From Campylobacterales bacterium (GTDB lineage: Bacteria > Campylobacterota > Campylobacteria > Campylobacterales > Sulfurovaceae): DNA of 41,528 nucleotides. The stretch is from positions 1 through 41,528 of the forward strand of contig JACXUO010000011.1 of the NCBI GenBank assembly GCA_014763885.1. Direction: 5' to 3'. The position numbers were made by a program, and so were the translations under genes. Positions 15,361-24,228 of this stretch are shown here, piece after piece. The number at the start of each line of letters is the position of its first letter. Position 1 is the first letter of the stretch. The notes below the pieces were generated by a model. That model did no database searches and was not told where the DNA came from. It worked only from the letters and a program-made list of their open reading frames with translations.

Positions 15361-15936
15361 TCAGCTCTCCTTCGTCTCCCTCTCTTCCTCGATGGGATCG
15401 TTTTTGGGCGCTTTTCTTTTGAGCAGCTCTTTGATTTTTCTCTGGTGCTTTGCTTTTCTTCCACGCTTCTCTTCATGGACCGATTTGATCCATAGCCAGT
15501 TGACCAGGAAATAGATAAGCGTAGAGACGATCACGGAGTAAAAAGAGGTACCCACATAAAGCGGAATCAGTATCTGATCAAAGTTTTCGGTGAACCACTC
15601 CATGGTCAGTTCAATGTCATCCAGCCCCTCCTGGCCCAGAAGAAAGTTGCCGGTAAGGTACTCCATATAGTACATCGGCGGCATGGTGACAGGGTTGCTC
15701 AACCATACCATGGCGATGGCAATCGGAATATTGAACCGGAAGGCAAAGGTACTCAAAACCACTGCCACCATCTGCATGGGCATAGGGATAAACCCCCAGA
15801 ACAGCCCTATCCAGACTCCTCTGGTAACGCTGCGTCTGTTTACCCCGAAAAATTCTCTTGACAGATTATATTTATCCAGAAACTTATCAAGTTTTTCACT
15901 GCGGGATGAGGTTTTCTTCAAAACTTTTCTTATCAT
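15361..15936 (-). CDS. DUF2062 family membrane protein
   Basis: This 191-residue protein is recognised as DUF2062 by RGVWIGLFWGFIPMPMQMVAV, a hydrophobic helix and VWLSNPVTMPPMYYMEY. Three or four transmembrane segments lie at about 42-60, 65-85 and 125-150. The C-terminal 45 residues are strongly charged (KRGRKAKHQRKIKELLKRK) and likely cytoplasmic. The function of DUF2062 is unknown. It is convergent with mnmA, 12 bases apart, and divergent from prs. Confidence 0.9.
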   Translation of the reverse strand: MIRKVLKKTSSRSEKLDKFLDKYNLSREFFGVNRRSVTRGVWIGLFWGFIPMPMQMVAVVLSTFAFRFNIPIAIAMVWLSNPVTMPPMYYMEYLTGNFLLGQEGLDDIELTMEWFTENFDQILIPLYVGTSFYSVIVSTLIYFLVNWLWIKSVHEEKRGRKAKHQRKIKELLKRKAPKNDPIEEERETKES

Positions 15937-16073
15937 ACGTATCCAACTAGGTTATAGTTGTATTAGTTTAGTCACAGAAGCCTTTAAATCACCTTTTTAT
16001 CAACTTTTGTGTAAAATATGCGTGTTAATTATTACGAAAATGTAATGAAATTCTTCACACTAAAGGTCTTACA

Positions 16074-17009
16074 ATGGGCGGATATATGATATTTTCCGGT
16101 ACTTCAAACCCTGAACTTTCTCAAGAGGTAGCTGACTATCTTGAGATGCCACTTTCAAAAGCAACGATCAACCGTTTTTCAGATGGTGAGATCAATGTAC
16201 AGATCGCAGAGTCTGTACGCGGTAAAGATGTATTTATCGTGCAGCCTACTTCTGCACCGGCAAATGCCAACTTGATGGAACTTCTCATTATGACGGATGC
16301 ACTGAAGCGTTCATCCGCTAAATCTATCACTGCAGTAGTACCGTACTACGGGTATGCAAGACAGGACAGAAAAGCCGCTCCAAGAGTACCGATCTCTGCA
16401 AAACTTGTAGCGAACCTGATGGAGACAGCGGGGATCACGCGTGTGGTCACGATCGACCTTCATGCCTCACAGATCCAGGGATTCTTTGATATCCCGGTGG
16501 ACAACCTCTATGGTGCGATCCTGTTTATCGACTATATCAAGAGCAAAAATCTTCCAAACCCCATCATCGCCTCTCCTGATATCGGTGGGGTAGCAAGAGC
16601 GAGATATTTTGCAGAAAAACTCGGACTAGACATGGTGATCGTGGATAAGAGACGTGAAAAAGCCAACGAGTCTGAAGTGATGAATGTTATCGGTAGTGTA
16701 GAAGGGAAAGATGTGATCCTTATCGATGATATGGTGGATACAGCAGGGACAATGGTGAAGGCCGCTTCTGCACTTAAAAAGCTTGGTGCAACATCGGTGA
16801 TGGCTTGCTGTACACACCCTGTACTTTCCGGTCCGGCATTTGATCGTATCGAAGAGGGTGAACTTGATGAGCTTGTTGTGTCAAATACGATACCAATGCA
16901 AAAAGAGTGTACGAAGATCAAAGTGCTCTCTACGGCGAGAATGCTGGGTGAAGTGATCAGACGTGTACACAACAATGAGAGTGTAAACTCTCTCTTTGAG
17001 ACTAATTAA
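16074..17009 (+). CDS. prs: Ribose-phosphate pyrophosphokinase
   Basis: Prs makes PRPP from ribose 5-phosphate and ATP for nucleotide, His and Trp synthesis. The 311 residues match the usual length. The N-terminal flexible loop region (VPYYGYARQDRK), the metal site after IDLHASQIQGFF, and the PRPP loop VILIDDMVDTAGTMVKAA are all present. The start is ATG 16074 with AAAGG upstream; an in-frame ATG at 16086, closer to the usual family start, is possible. A TAAAAT-type -10 lies before the gene. It is followed by a 196-base spacer before lepA. Confidence 0.97.
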   Translation: MGGYMIFSGTSNPELSQEVADYLEMPLSKATINRFSDGEINVQIAESVRGKDVFIVQPTSAPANANLMELLIMTDALKRSSAKSITAVVPYYGYARQDRKAAPRVPISAKLVANLMETAGITRVVTIDLHASQIQGFFDIPVDNLYGAILFIDYIKSKNLPNPIIASPDIGGVARARYFAEKLGLDMVIVDKRREKANESEVMNVIGSVEGKDVILIDDMVDTAGTMVKAASALKKLGATSVMACCTHPVLSGPAFDRIEEGELDELVVSNTIPMQKECTKIKVLSTARMLGEVIRRVHNNESVNSLFETN

Positions 17010-17205
17010 TGACAAGGACGCTAAAGAAGCAAAGCTCCTTTGGCTACATTAAACACTGGGTTTGCTTACGATGCAGCATTTAGTGCCTTACTTGTACTGC
17101 GATTTAGTCGCTTGTCAGCATCAGGCACTCAAATAACCTGTATTCTAGTTTATGAGCAGGATTTTAATTTAGAGTATGACATATTCGTCTACTTAAGGAA
17201 AAAAA
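17010..17205 (+). other. lepA upstream spacer with possible RNA structure
   Basis: No gene was called in this spacer between prs and lepA. AGTGCCT (17082-17088) can pair with AGGCACT (17123-17129), GCGA (17099-17102) with TCGC (17108-17111), and GATGC (17070-17074) with GCATC (17118-17122). The last pair would cross the first, as in a pseudoknot. A short ORF (17040-17240) overlaps the lepA start and has no ribosome-binding site; it was not accepted. Confidence 0.35.
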
Positions 17206-19017
17206 TTGGCAAAAGAGATACCTCAATCACATATTCGTAACTTCTCTATCATCGCACATATCGACCATGGGAAGTCTACTCTGGCTGACCGTATTATCCA
17301 GCACTGCGGTGCAGTTTCTGACAGACAGATGTCGGCTCAGGTCATGGATACGATGGATATCGAAAAAGAGCGCGGGATTACGATCAAGGCGCAGTCTGTA
17401 AGACTTAACTATACCAAGGACGGGGAGGAGTATATCCTCAACCTGATCGACACTCCGGGCCACGTGGATTTCTCCTATGAAGTAAGCCGTTCGCTTGCAT
17501 CTTCAGACGGCGCATTGTTGATCGTTGATGCGGCACAGGGGGTTGAAGCGCAAACGATTGCCAATGTCTATATCGCGATAGAGAATGATCTTGAGCTTTT
17601 ACCGGTAGTGAACAAGATCGACCTGCCTGCAGCTGATCCTGACAGAGTACTCGGTGAACTTGAAGAGGCAATCGGCATCGATGCGACCGAGCATAACCTT
17701 GTTTCTGCCAAGACAGGACTGGGTGTTCCTGAGCTGATCGATGCGATCGTGGAGCGTGTACCTGCCCCGCAGGGTGATGAGAATGCCCCGTGCAAGGCAC
17801 TGATCTATGACAGCTGGTTTGACAACTACCTTGGGGCGTTGGCGCTGGTACGTGTATTTGACGGAAGTATCAAAAAGGGCGAAATGATGCGTGTCATGGG
17901 GACCAAGCAGGACCACCAGGTGCTTGATCTGATGTATCCAAACCCGATCGCGCCGATCAAAACCAAAGAGATCCGAACCGGAGAGATCGGTATCGTGGTC
18001 ATGGGATTGAAAACGGTAGACGCGATCCAGGTAGGGGATACGATTACCAATGCAAAGAATCCAACCACAGAACCTGTTGCGGGGTTTGAGCCGGCAAAAC
18101 CGTTTGTATTTGCCGGGATCTATCCGATCGAGACAGACAAGTTCGAGGATCTCCGTGACGCACTCAACAAACTCAAGCTCAATGACTCTTCACTGAGCTT
18201 TGAGCCTGAAAGCTCCATGGCGCTTGGTTCAGGATTTAGAACCGGTTTCCTTGGAATGCTTCACATGGAAGTGGTCAAAGAGCGTCTGGAGCGCGAATTC
18301 GATCTTGATCTGATCGCTACAGCGCCGACCGTGGTCTACCGGGTCAAAAAGACGGACGGTACCGAGGTAGTGATCCAAAACCCCAGTGAACTGCCGGAGC
18401 CTCAAAAGATCGATACGATCTATGAACCCTACGTCAAAGCGACGATCCTTACTCCCCAGGAGTTCGTAGGAAACCTCATTACCCTCTTGACCAACCGTCG
18501 TGGGATTCAGGTAAAGATGGACTACCTCAATGAGACGCGTGTCCTGATGGAGTATGATATTCCGATGAACGAGATCGTGATGGATTTCTATGATAAATTG
18601 AAGTCAACGACCAAAGGGTATGCAAGTTTTGACTATGAACCGATAGGTTTCAGACCCGGAAAACTTGTCAAACTCGATATCCGTGTTGCAGGAGAGATCG
18701 TGGACTCACTCTCCATTATTGTTCCTGAAGAGAAAGCACGCAGCAGAGGTCTGGCATTTGTCAACCAGCTTAAAGAGCTGATCCCAAGACAGCTTTTTGA
18801 AGTAGCGATCCAGGCAAGTATCGGTAACAATGTGATCGCACGTTCAAACGTCAAATCGATGGGGAAAAACGTGACTGCAAAATGTTACGGCGGGGATATC
18901 ACCCGTAAGCGTAAACTGCTTGAGAAACAAAAAGCAGGTAAAAAACGTATGAAGGCGATCGGTAAAGTGGAAGTACCGCAGGAGGCCTTTATGGCGGTAC
19001 TGAAGTTAGAGAGCTGA
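17206..19017 (+). CDS. lepA: Elongation factor 4 (back-translocating GTPase LepA)
   Basis: LepA is a ribosome-bound translational GTPase. The 603 residues are full length. The G motifs are AHIDHGKST (G1), RGITIKAQ (G2), DTPGHVDF (G3) and NKIDLP (G4). The LepA-specific C-terminal domain ends with [16 protein letters not shown], an LVKLDI segment and [28 protein letters not shown]. The start is TTG at 17206, five bases after AAGGAA; the protein begins [21 protein letters not shown]. The stop overlaps the next ATG by one base (TGATG). Confidence 0.98.
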   Translation: MAKEIPQSHIRNFSIIAHIDHGKSTLADRIIQHCGAVSDRQMSAQVMDTMDIEKERGITIKAQSVRLNYTKDGEEYILNLIDTPGHVDFSYEVSRSLASSDGALLIVDAAQGVEAQTIANVYIAIENDLELLPVVNKIDLPAADPDRVLGELEEAIGIDATEHNLVSAKTGLGVPELIDAIVERVPAPQGDENAPCKALIYDSWFDNYLGALALVRVFDGSIKKGEMMRVMGTKQDHQVLDLMYPNPIAPIKTKEIRTGEIGIVVMGLKTVDAIQVGDTITNAKNPTTEPVAGFEPAKPFVFAGIYPIETDKFEDLRDALNKLKLNDSSLSFEPESSMALGSGFRTGFLGMLHMEVVKERLEREFDLDLIATAPTVVYRVKKTDGTEVVIQNPSELPEPQKIDTIYEPYVKATILTPQEFVGNLITLLTNRRGIQVKMDYLNETRVLMEYDIPMNEIVMDFYDKLKSTTKGYASFDYEPIGFRPGKLVKLDIRVAGEIVDSLSIIVPEEKARSRGLAFVNQLKELIPRQLFEVAIQASIGNNVIARSNVKSMGKNVTAKCYGGDITRKRKLLEKQKAGKKRMKAIGKVEVPQEAFMAVLKLES

Positions 19018-19466
19018 TGTCCGGCTGGCTCCTTCACCTCCACCTGATCGCTGCGATCTCTTGGATCGGGGGAGCAATCTTCATGTTCATCCTCGGTATT
19101 GGTTTAAGGGACAAAAAGGGGCAAAAAGAAGTCTATCCCCGTATTGGTCCTATCTATGGCTACTTTGAAGTCGTAGCACTTCTCTTTCTACTCATCACCG
19201 GCTATCAGATGATCGACCAGCACGGTCTGCTGGCTATCCTCTTCTCTGACATTACCAATGAAGTGATGGACGCATTGCGTATGAAACTCTATATTGTGGG
19301 TGTCATTATTGTGATGACTGTCGTTCATATGACTATTTCTCTGATGACTATTAATAAAGAAAAAACAGTGATACAAAAACTGCTTTCGCGTGGTTCATCG
19401 ATGGGGATACTGCTGTTGAACCTTTGGGTTTTGCACTATGCAATGGTACTTCGGGATATTCTTTAG
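19017..19466 (+). CDS. Four-helix membrane protein, CopD/haem-b-like
   Basis: This 149-residue integral membrane protein has four predicted helices at about 4-26, 48-65, 88-112 and 126-145. Histidines sit in the first (LHLHLIAAISWIGG), third (VVHMTIS) and fourth (VLHYAMVLRD) helices. This resembles small CopD-like or DUF2269-like proteins that may bind haem b, but the exact family is not certain. It is translationally coupled to lepA (one-base overlap), probably by operon arrangement rather than function. Confidence 0.7.
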   Translation: MSGWLLHLHLIAAISWIGGAIFMFILGIGLRDKKGQKEVYPRIGPIYGYFEVVALLFLLITGYQMIDQHGLLAILFSDITNEVMDALRMKLYIVGVIIVMTVVHMTISLMTINKEKTVIQKLLSRGSSMGILLLNLWVLHYAMVLRDIL

Positions 19467-19497
19467 GGAGTAGTATCTGAATCAGAAAAAAGGTAGG

Positions 19498-19563
19498 GAT
19501 ACACACAATAGGCTATCGAAAATTTTGGACATTGAAGGAGTACGATAGCCTATTGTCTGTATC
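19498..19563 (-). terminator. Large inverted repeat, likely porin terminator (minus strand)
   Basis: Arms 19498-19518 and 19543-19563 are reverse complements over 21 bases with one mismatch, around a 24-base loop. On the minus strand the hairpin is followed within ten bases by a run of six T (19486-19491), fitting a terminator of the porin gene. The stem is much longer than is usual for a terminator. A decayed mobile-element end is the alternative. Confidence 0.6.
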
Positions 19564-19574
19564 TCTACAGGAGA

Positions 19575-19595
19575 GGGGTCTCAGGGAGAGACCCC
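19575..19595. terminator. Hairpin just after the porin stop
   Basis: GGGGTCTC (19575-19582), loop AGGGA, and GAGACCCC (19588-19595) form a perfect eight-base stem 15 bases past the porin stop on the minus strand. No T-tract follows directly. Together with the larger inverted repeat it makes a double-hairpin 3' end. Confidence 0.55.
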
Positions 19596-19609
19596 GGCCT
19601 CTGGATCAA

Positions 19610-20977
19610 TTAGTATCTGTAGCTTACAGAGAATCTTAGATCCTGTGCCGTGATATCGACCGGTTTGGAATCAACCCATCCCGCACAGTTGATATTCGGT
19701 GTATAGTCGTGCTGTGCATAGGTATATCTGATTTGGGACGGAAGATACTCTACGCCAAAGAGGTTGAAGTTCCAGTATGCTTCATAGGCATCACCACGTA
19801 CAGCGATCTTGGAACCGATAGCTGTATCTTCAGCCCATGTCATCGGTGTCCAGTACTTGGAACCGTGGTTGTACTCAAACCCGAATTTACCGCTCTCTGT
19901 GATCATGTCAGGGATAACGATACCTGCCCAGACAGAAGTACCATCCTGGCTTCCGCCATCTCCGGAACCCAGGAGAGAATAGCCGTCTTTTGCATCATAG
20001 TTGCTGTATGCTCCCGAGACAAATACCATTGTGTTGTCCAGGAAATCACTGATCCCGTCACCGATGCCGCTGACCTGGAATCCGAGAGAGAAGAGGTCTG
20101 CTGATCCTGCATCCACTTTAGTGACAGCAGTGTTGACATTTTTCCCTTTTGTATTGAAGATATGTGCCCATTGGTACATGAGTTTGTACTGTCCGTTATA
20201 GTAGGCATCACCTACCGCTACAAAGAAGTCAACATTCTCATCTTCCGATGAAGAGTCAATATCTGCATATGGATATCTTTTGGCTGCATTTTCTCCATAG
20301 ACACCTTCTGTTTCACCCGTGTGTGCTCTTCCGTAGACAAGTTTTGTATATGCCCCTTCGATATAGCGTCCCCAGTCCAGTTTTACCATCGCAGCATTCA
20401 CTTCCATATTGGTGATGTGTGCCAGAGGTGATCCCGCTTCAGGTTCGTTCTCTCTGTAGTTTGCCAGGAAGCCGTTTGTGGATGGGCGACGTCCGATAGA
20501 GAAACTGATCGGCTGTTCTCCCGCTTCTGTACTGTATACGAAGTATGCCTCTTTTACGCGCATGAGCGTGTCTGTTGCTTTTGAGGATGCTGACCAGTCT
20601 TTTAGTCCTGCAGACTCATCATAGAGATGTGCTCCCCAGGTTGAGTAGATCGCAAGTTTCCCTTTGAAGATCAGTCCTTCCGTTGGTGCAGCTGCCATCG
20701 TCAGATAGAGTCTGCTTGTCAGGAGAGAGTTGTTTTCGGCCTTTTCACCAGTCTCATTGTCTTTATAGCTGAGTGAATCGATTGCATTTCTGAAGTCAAT
20801 ACCGAATTTGATATTGTCAAATGCGTCGTGTATCTTTACTTCGGTAATCGTTTTCTTGTTGCTTTTTACTTTCTTTTCCAGTTTTGCAATTCTCGCTTCA
20901 AGCTCCTCTACAGTTGCAGCGTTCATGCTTGTCATTGCCAGTGTTGCGGCGAGTGAGATTCCAATCAATTTGTTCAT
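19610..20977 (-). CDS. Outer-membrane porin-like protein (DUF3373 type)
   Basis: This 455-residue outer-membrane protein has a signal peptide (about 1-20, ending NAA), a short coiled coil (EELEARIAKLEKKVKSNKK, about 24-43), and a long beta-barrel region with alternating hydrophobic strands. The C-terminal strand LRFSVSYRY ends in an aromatic residue, the usual outer-membrane insertion signal. It resembles the DUF3373 family of Campylobacterota, some of which neighbour respiratory genes (recollection). It is probably a substrate-specific porin; the substrate is unknown. It is a single gene between double hairpins and an AT-rich spacer. Confidence 0.85.
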   Translation of the reverse strand: MNKLIGISLAATLAMTSMNAATVEELEARIAKLEKKVKSNKKTITEVKIHDAFDNIKFGIDFRNAIDSLSYKDNETGEKAENNSLLTSRLYLTMAAAPTEGLIFKGKLAIYSTWGAHLYDESAGLKDWSASSKATDTLMRVKEAYFVYSTEAGEQPISFSIGRRPSTNGFLANYRENEPEAGSPLAHITNMEVNAAMVKLDWGRYIEGAYTKLVYGRAHTGETEGVYGENAAKRYPYADIDSSSEDENVDFFVAVGDAYYNGQYKLMYQWAHIFNTKGKNVNTAVTKVDAGSADLFSLGFQVSGIGDGISDFLDNTMVFVSGAYSNYDAKDGYSLLGSGDGGSQDGTSVWAGIVIPDMITESGKFGFEYNHGSKYWTPMTWAEDTAIGSKIAVRGDAYEAYWNFNLFGVEYLPSQIRYTYAQHDYTPNINCAGWVDSKPVDITAQDLRFSVSYRY

Positions 20978-21036
20978 TGTATTTACACCTTCTTTGTCAA
21001 AAATTAAATGAATAGTAACAAAAAAAGCTTAATAAG

Positions 21037-21073
21037 ATAAAATATACTTATTATAAAGATAAGTATATTTTAT
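21037..21073. promoter_or_regulatory. 15-bp inverted repeat upstream of the porin gene
   Basis: ATAAAATATACTTAT (21037-21051) and ATAAGTATATTTTAT (21059-21073) are perfect reverse complements separated by seven bases. They lie 60-96 bases upstream of the porin ATG. It could be an operator or an AT-rich cruciform. The surrounding spacer 20978-21398 holds no gene. Confidence 0.5.
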
Positions 21074-21398
21074 ATATTTTCTTCTTCTATTCTTTATATT
21101 ACAGTTAGAAAATAGCTGTAGACAATAAAACAAAAAAGATATCCATAGGGATATCAATACTATAGAAATCTCAAATATCTATCTCTTTTTTTAATTTCTG
21201 TTAATCTGTAATGATCACTCTGTAAAATACTTTTCAGGCGTATGAATCTTTCAAGAGCATAGTCTGTTTCAAAAAGAAAATCAGCAAGAGGTGATTACTT
21301 TTGCCGGTATGATAAATAGAGCGAAATATCTTCTTTTGGCAGGGGATGAGGGGGATATGAGAGACAATCAGGAAGGATCCTGATTGTCTGTTTTGGGT
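21074..21398. other. Gene-free spacer between the porin and cyd operon
   Basis: This AT-rich spacer has no credible ORF or RNA gene. It contains the presumed 3' untranslated region of the cyd operon (minus) and the far upstream region of the porin. A candidate palindrome CAATCAGGAAGGATCCTGATTG near 21366-21387 (imperfect, around GGATCC) could act as the cyd operon terminator hairpin. Confidence 0.5.
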
Positions 21399-21524
21399 CT
21401 ATTGGTCCTCGTCAAGCTTTTCAAGTCGATTGAAATGCTTGATATTCAGTGCTGTAAATTTATAGCCCAAAAAAATGATCAATGGCCATGCAGCCAACCA
21501 CAGTAGTGAACTGGTGTAATCCAT
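21399..21524 (-). CDS. Small membrane subunit of cytochrome bd oxidase, CydX-like
   Basis: This 41-residue peptide starts with ATG 21524-21522, preceded by AAAGGA. The gene begins 13 bases after the cydB stop. It has one transmembrane helix (LLWLAAWPLIIFLGYKFTALNI, about 7-28) rich in Trp/Leu at its start, then a charged, Glu/Asp-rich tail (HFNRLEKLDEDQ). This is the architecture and gene position of CydX/YbgT (about 37 residues in E. coli), which stabilises the haem d site. A longer in-frame reading back into cydB exists but has no ribosome-binding site. Assignment rests on context and topology, as sequence identity is low. Confidence 0.75.
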   Translation of the reverse strand: MDYTSSLLWLAAWPLIIFLGYKFTALNIKHFNRLEKLDEDQ

Positions 21525-21537
21525 AACGAATCCTTTC

Positions 21538-22671
21538 TTAATAGTGGTGTTCATCTGAAGAGGTGATCTCTTCTTCTGTAATCTTGACTCTGTCCATTGC
21601 ATACCATACATAGGCGATATATGCGAGTACAAACGGTACCATCAGTGATGCATAGGACATCGCCGTAAGCGTATAGTGGCTTCCTGCTGCATTGACAATA
21701 GTGAGTGAGCTTTGCAGGTCTGTTGTAGATGGGTAGAAAACAGTATTGTTCAGTCCCACATTCAACAGGAGTGCCATCACTGTCAATACCGTTCCGATAC
21801 CTACGGTAAAGATACAACAGTTCTTTTCTCTGAAGACAGAGTTGAATACCGCTACGAGTACCATCACTACACCGATCAGGAACATTCCTGCCAGGTATGG
21901 CATCTCAAGGAAAGTCGTAAGGTGGTGCATAGAGACAAGTGAAACTTCCAATGTTTCCGGGTTATAGGCATAACCGTCTTTCAGCAGTACCCATCCTACA
22001 AATCCTAGGAAAAATGGCAAAAAGTAGACAATGTTTCGTTTGATCATACCACGTGTTCTGGTACGGATCGGCTCATGGTCAATGTTGTTTAGAAAGTACA
22101 TTCCACCGATAATACGCACAAGGAAGAGCATCGCAAATGCAAGCAGATAGTTGAGCGGTTCCATCAGTGCTTCCAAACCGCGTGTACCGACATCCCAGTG
22201 TACAAAGTTGTTGTCATCGAGGGTAAATGCAGCACCGCTGAAGAATGTACTGATCGCGATCCCCAGTAGGATCGTTCCTACACTACCATTGATAAAGAGA
22301 AATGCCTCATAGGTTTTGGAACCGAGGAAGTTTCCTTCCTTCTTTCTGTACTCATAGGAGACGGCCTGAACAATAAATGAGAAGAGGATCCCCAACCATA
22401 GCCAGTAGGCACCGCCGAAGCTTGTCGCATAGAACTTTGGAAATGCAGCAAAGAGCGCACCACCGAAAAGTACCAGTGTGGTAAAGCCGAGCTCCCACTT
22501 ACGTCCCAGTGAGTTGACGAGCATGGTTTTCTCATCTTCTGTAGATGAGAGCTGATTGAGCAGTGTCTGTCCGCCCTGTATGAACATAATAAAGACAAAC
22601 AGCCCGCCAAGCAGTGCAATAATGATCCACCAGTACACTTGCAGTGCATGGAGTGATAGTGTTTCAAACAT
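21538..22671 (-). CDS. cydB: Cytochrome bd ubiquinol oxidase subunit II
   Basis: CydB is the second large subunit of the high-affinity quinol oxidase that reduces oxygen to water. The 377 residues hold about eight or nine transmembrane helices, beginning LHALQVYWWIIIALLGGLFVFIMFIQGGQTLL. Segments GRKWELGFTTLVLFGGALFAAFPKFYATSFGGAYWLW and the C-terminal MSYASLMVPFVLAYIAYVWYAMDR are typical. Its ATG overlaps the cydA stop by one base, and a CydX-like gene follows 13 bases downstream. Confidence 0.96.
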   Translation of the reverse strand: MFETLSLHALQVYWWIIIALLGGLFVFIMFIQGGQTLLNQLSSTEDEKTMLVNSLGRKWELGFTTLVLFGGALFAAFPKFYATSFGGAYWLWLGILFSFIVQAVSYEYRKKEGNFLGSKTYEAFLFINGSVGTILLGIAISTFFSGAAFTLDDNNFVHWDVGTRGLEALMEPLNYLLAFAMLFLVRIIGGMYFLNNIDHEPIRTRTRGMIKRNIVYFLPFFLGFVGWVLLKDGYAYNPETLEVSLVSMHHLTTFLEMPYLAGMFLIGVVMVLVAVFNSVFREKNCCIFTVGIGTVLTVMALLLNVGLNNTVFYPSTTDLQSSLTIVNAAGSHYTLTAMSYASLMVPFVLAYIAYVWYAMDRVKITEEEITSSDEHHY

Positions 22672-24206
22672 TAGTGACCTCCTTTAATGCCAATTGCGAT
22701 CTGGCGCAGCATGATTTTGATCTCTGCGATAAGCAGTGCAGTAAAGAGCAGGGCAAAGAGCCAGAAAGAAACCTGAACATTCCCCGCGTCGATATCCGTT
22801 GCAGCGATACCTACAGGCATAAGATCCTGGATCGCCCAAGGCTGTCTACCTACCTCTGCAACAACCCATCCTGCCTCTGCAGCGACATAGCCTAACGGTA
22901 TACTCAAAAGTGCCAGCCAGAGTACTTTTCTAAAGCGTGTAATATCGTTTGCCATCGTGAGGTAAAGTACGATGAGGAAGAGAATGATAAACCACATTCC
23001 CAAACCTACCATGATGTGAAAACTGTAGAAAGTCAGGGCAATCGGCGGAACGATGTCTGTTGGCTTTTCAAGGTATCCGTAACCAAAGTAAGGCATATAC
23101 TCGTCCAGGAGCTTTCTTGCTTCACTCATAGCAGTCTGATCATCTGCTTTCTTCGCCTCTTTATACTCTTCAAGCGCTTTGATCGCGATCTTACCTTTTT
23201 CGATTTTTGAAGCGGCACCTTCTATACCGTATTTCTCGTTTCCTAGTACAAGGTCATCCAGTCCAGGAACAAATGCATCGACATCGTGATATCCCAAAAA
23301 TGAGAGTGCATAAGGAATCTCAATGTCTCCATAGATAGGATGCAGGTCATCACCGATCTTTTTATCCGGGTTGAGGATACCTACTGCGATAATCCCTGCA
23401 CGCTCTTCACCCTTATAGAGTCCCTCCATCGCTGCCAGTTTTACCGGTTGATGTTGTGCTGCCTGATAAGCTGATTCATCACCGCTCACTGCGAGAAAGA
23501 TCGATACGAGCAGACCAAAGCTGGCACCGACTACCATGGAACGTTTTGCCTCAAGTACATCACGCCCTTTGAGGATCATCCACGCAGAGACACCGATCAC
23601 AAAGAGTCCACCGATCACATATCCGCTTCCGATCGTATGGAGGAATTTTGCCACTGCCACAGGGGAGAGTGCCACATCCCAGAAACTTGCCATCTCATTA
23701 CGTACCGTATCCGGGTTGAACTCCATCCCTACCGGGTACTGCATCCATCCGTTTGCGACCAGGATCCAGAATGCCGAAAGGTTTGAACCGACTGCTACAA
23801 GCCATGTAGAGAGGAGGTGAAAGCCTTTGGAGACTTTGTTCCAACCAAAGAACATCACTGCAAAGAAAGTGGACTCCATAAAGAATGCCAAAATCCCTTC
23901 GACCGCCAGTGGTGCTCCGAAGATATCTCCTACAAACCACGAGTAGTTTGCCCAGTTTGTCCCAAATTCAAACTCCATGATAAGACCTGTTGCCACACCT
24001 ATTGCAAAGTTGATCGCAAAAAGCGTCATCCAGAATCTTGTAATTGTTTTCCATTTTAAATCACCGGTCTTTACATAGATTGTTTCCATAATTGCCACAA
24101 TGAATGAAAGTCCGAGTGTTAAAGGTACAAATAAAAAGTGGTAAAGCGCAGTCAGTGCAAACTGTGCCCGTGACCAATCTATCAGTTCTGTACTCATCAG
24201 TTCCAT
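22671..24206 (-). CDS. cydA: Cytochrome bd ubiquinol oxidase subunit I
   Basis: CydA carries haems b558, b595 and d and oxidises quinol. In its 511 residues the b595/d ligand corresponds to His23 (TALYHFLFVPLTLG). The b558 ligands are the His in FLHTIGSGYVIG and the Met in FHIMVGLGMW. The GRQPW motif is present. The Q loop region (SGDESAYQAAQHQPVKLAAMEGLY onward) is complete and includes a charged stretch. The length is near E. coli CydA (522). AAGGAG precedes ATG 24206. In micro-aerobic Campylobacterota this oxidase supports growth at low oxygen and under sulfide or nitric oxide stress (family knowledge). Confidence 0.97.
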   Translation of the reverse strand: MELMSTELIDWSRAQFALTALYHFLFVPLTLGLSFIVAIMETIYVKTGDLKWKTITRFWMTLFAINFAIGVATGLIMEFEFGTNWANYSWFVGDIFGAPLAVEGILAFFMESTFFAVMFFGWNKVSKGFHLLSTWLVAVGSNLSAFWILVANGWMQYPVGMEFNPDTVRNEMASFWDVALSPVAVAKFLHTIGSGYVIGGLFVIGVSAWMILKGRDVLEAKRSMVVGASFGLLVSIFLAVSGDESAYQAAQHQPVKLAAMEGLYKGEERAGIIAVGILNPDKKIGDDLHPIYGDIEIPYALSFLGYHDVDAFVPGLDDLVLGNEKYGIEGAASKIEKGKIAIKALEEYKEAKKADDQTAMSEARKLLDEYMPYFGYGYLEKPTDIVPPIALTFYSFHIMVGLGMWFIILFLIVLYLTMANDITRFRKVLWLALLSIPLGYVAAEAGWVVAEVGRQPWAIQDLMPVGIAATDIDAGNVQVSFWLFALLFTALLIAEIKIMLRQIAIGIKGGH

Positions 24207-24228
24207 GTTGTCTCCTTGTATTTTTTGA

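Noticed and set aside
17040-17240. 66-codon ORF between prs and lepA
   Set aside because: No ribosome-binding site, overlaps the lepA start in another frame, and has no recognisable composition of a real protein.
21525-21632. Long version of the small cyd gene
   Set aside because: The extra N-terminal part lies in an alternative frame of cydB with no ribosome-binding site, and the 41-residue version has both ribosome-binding site and proper topology.
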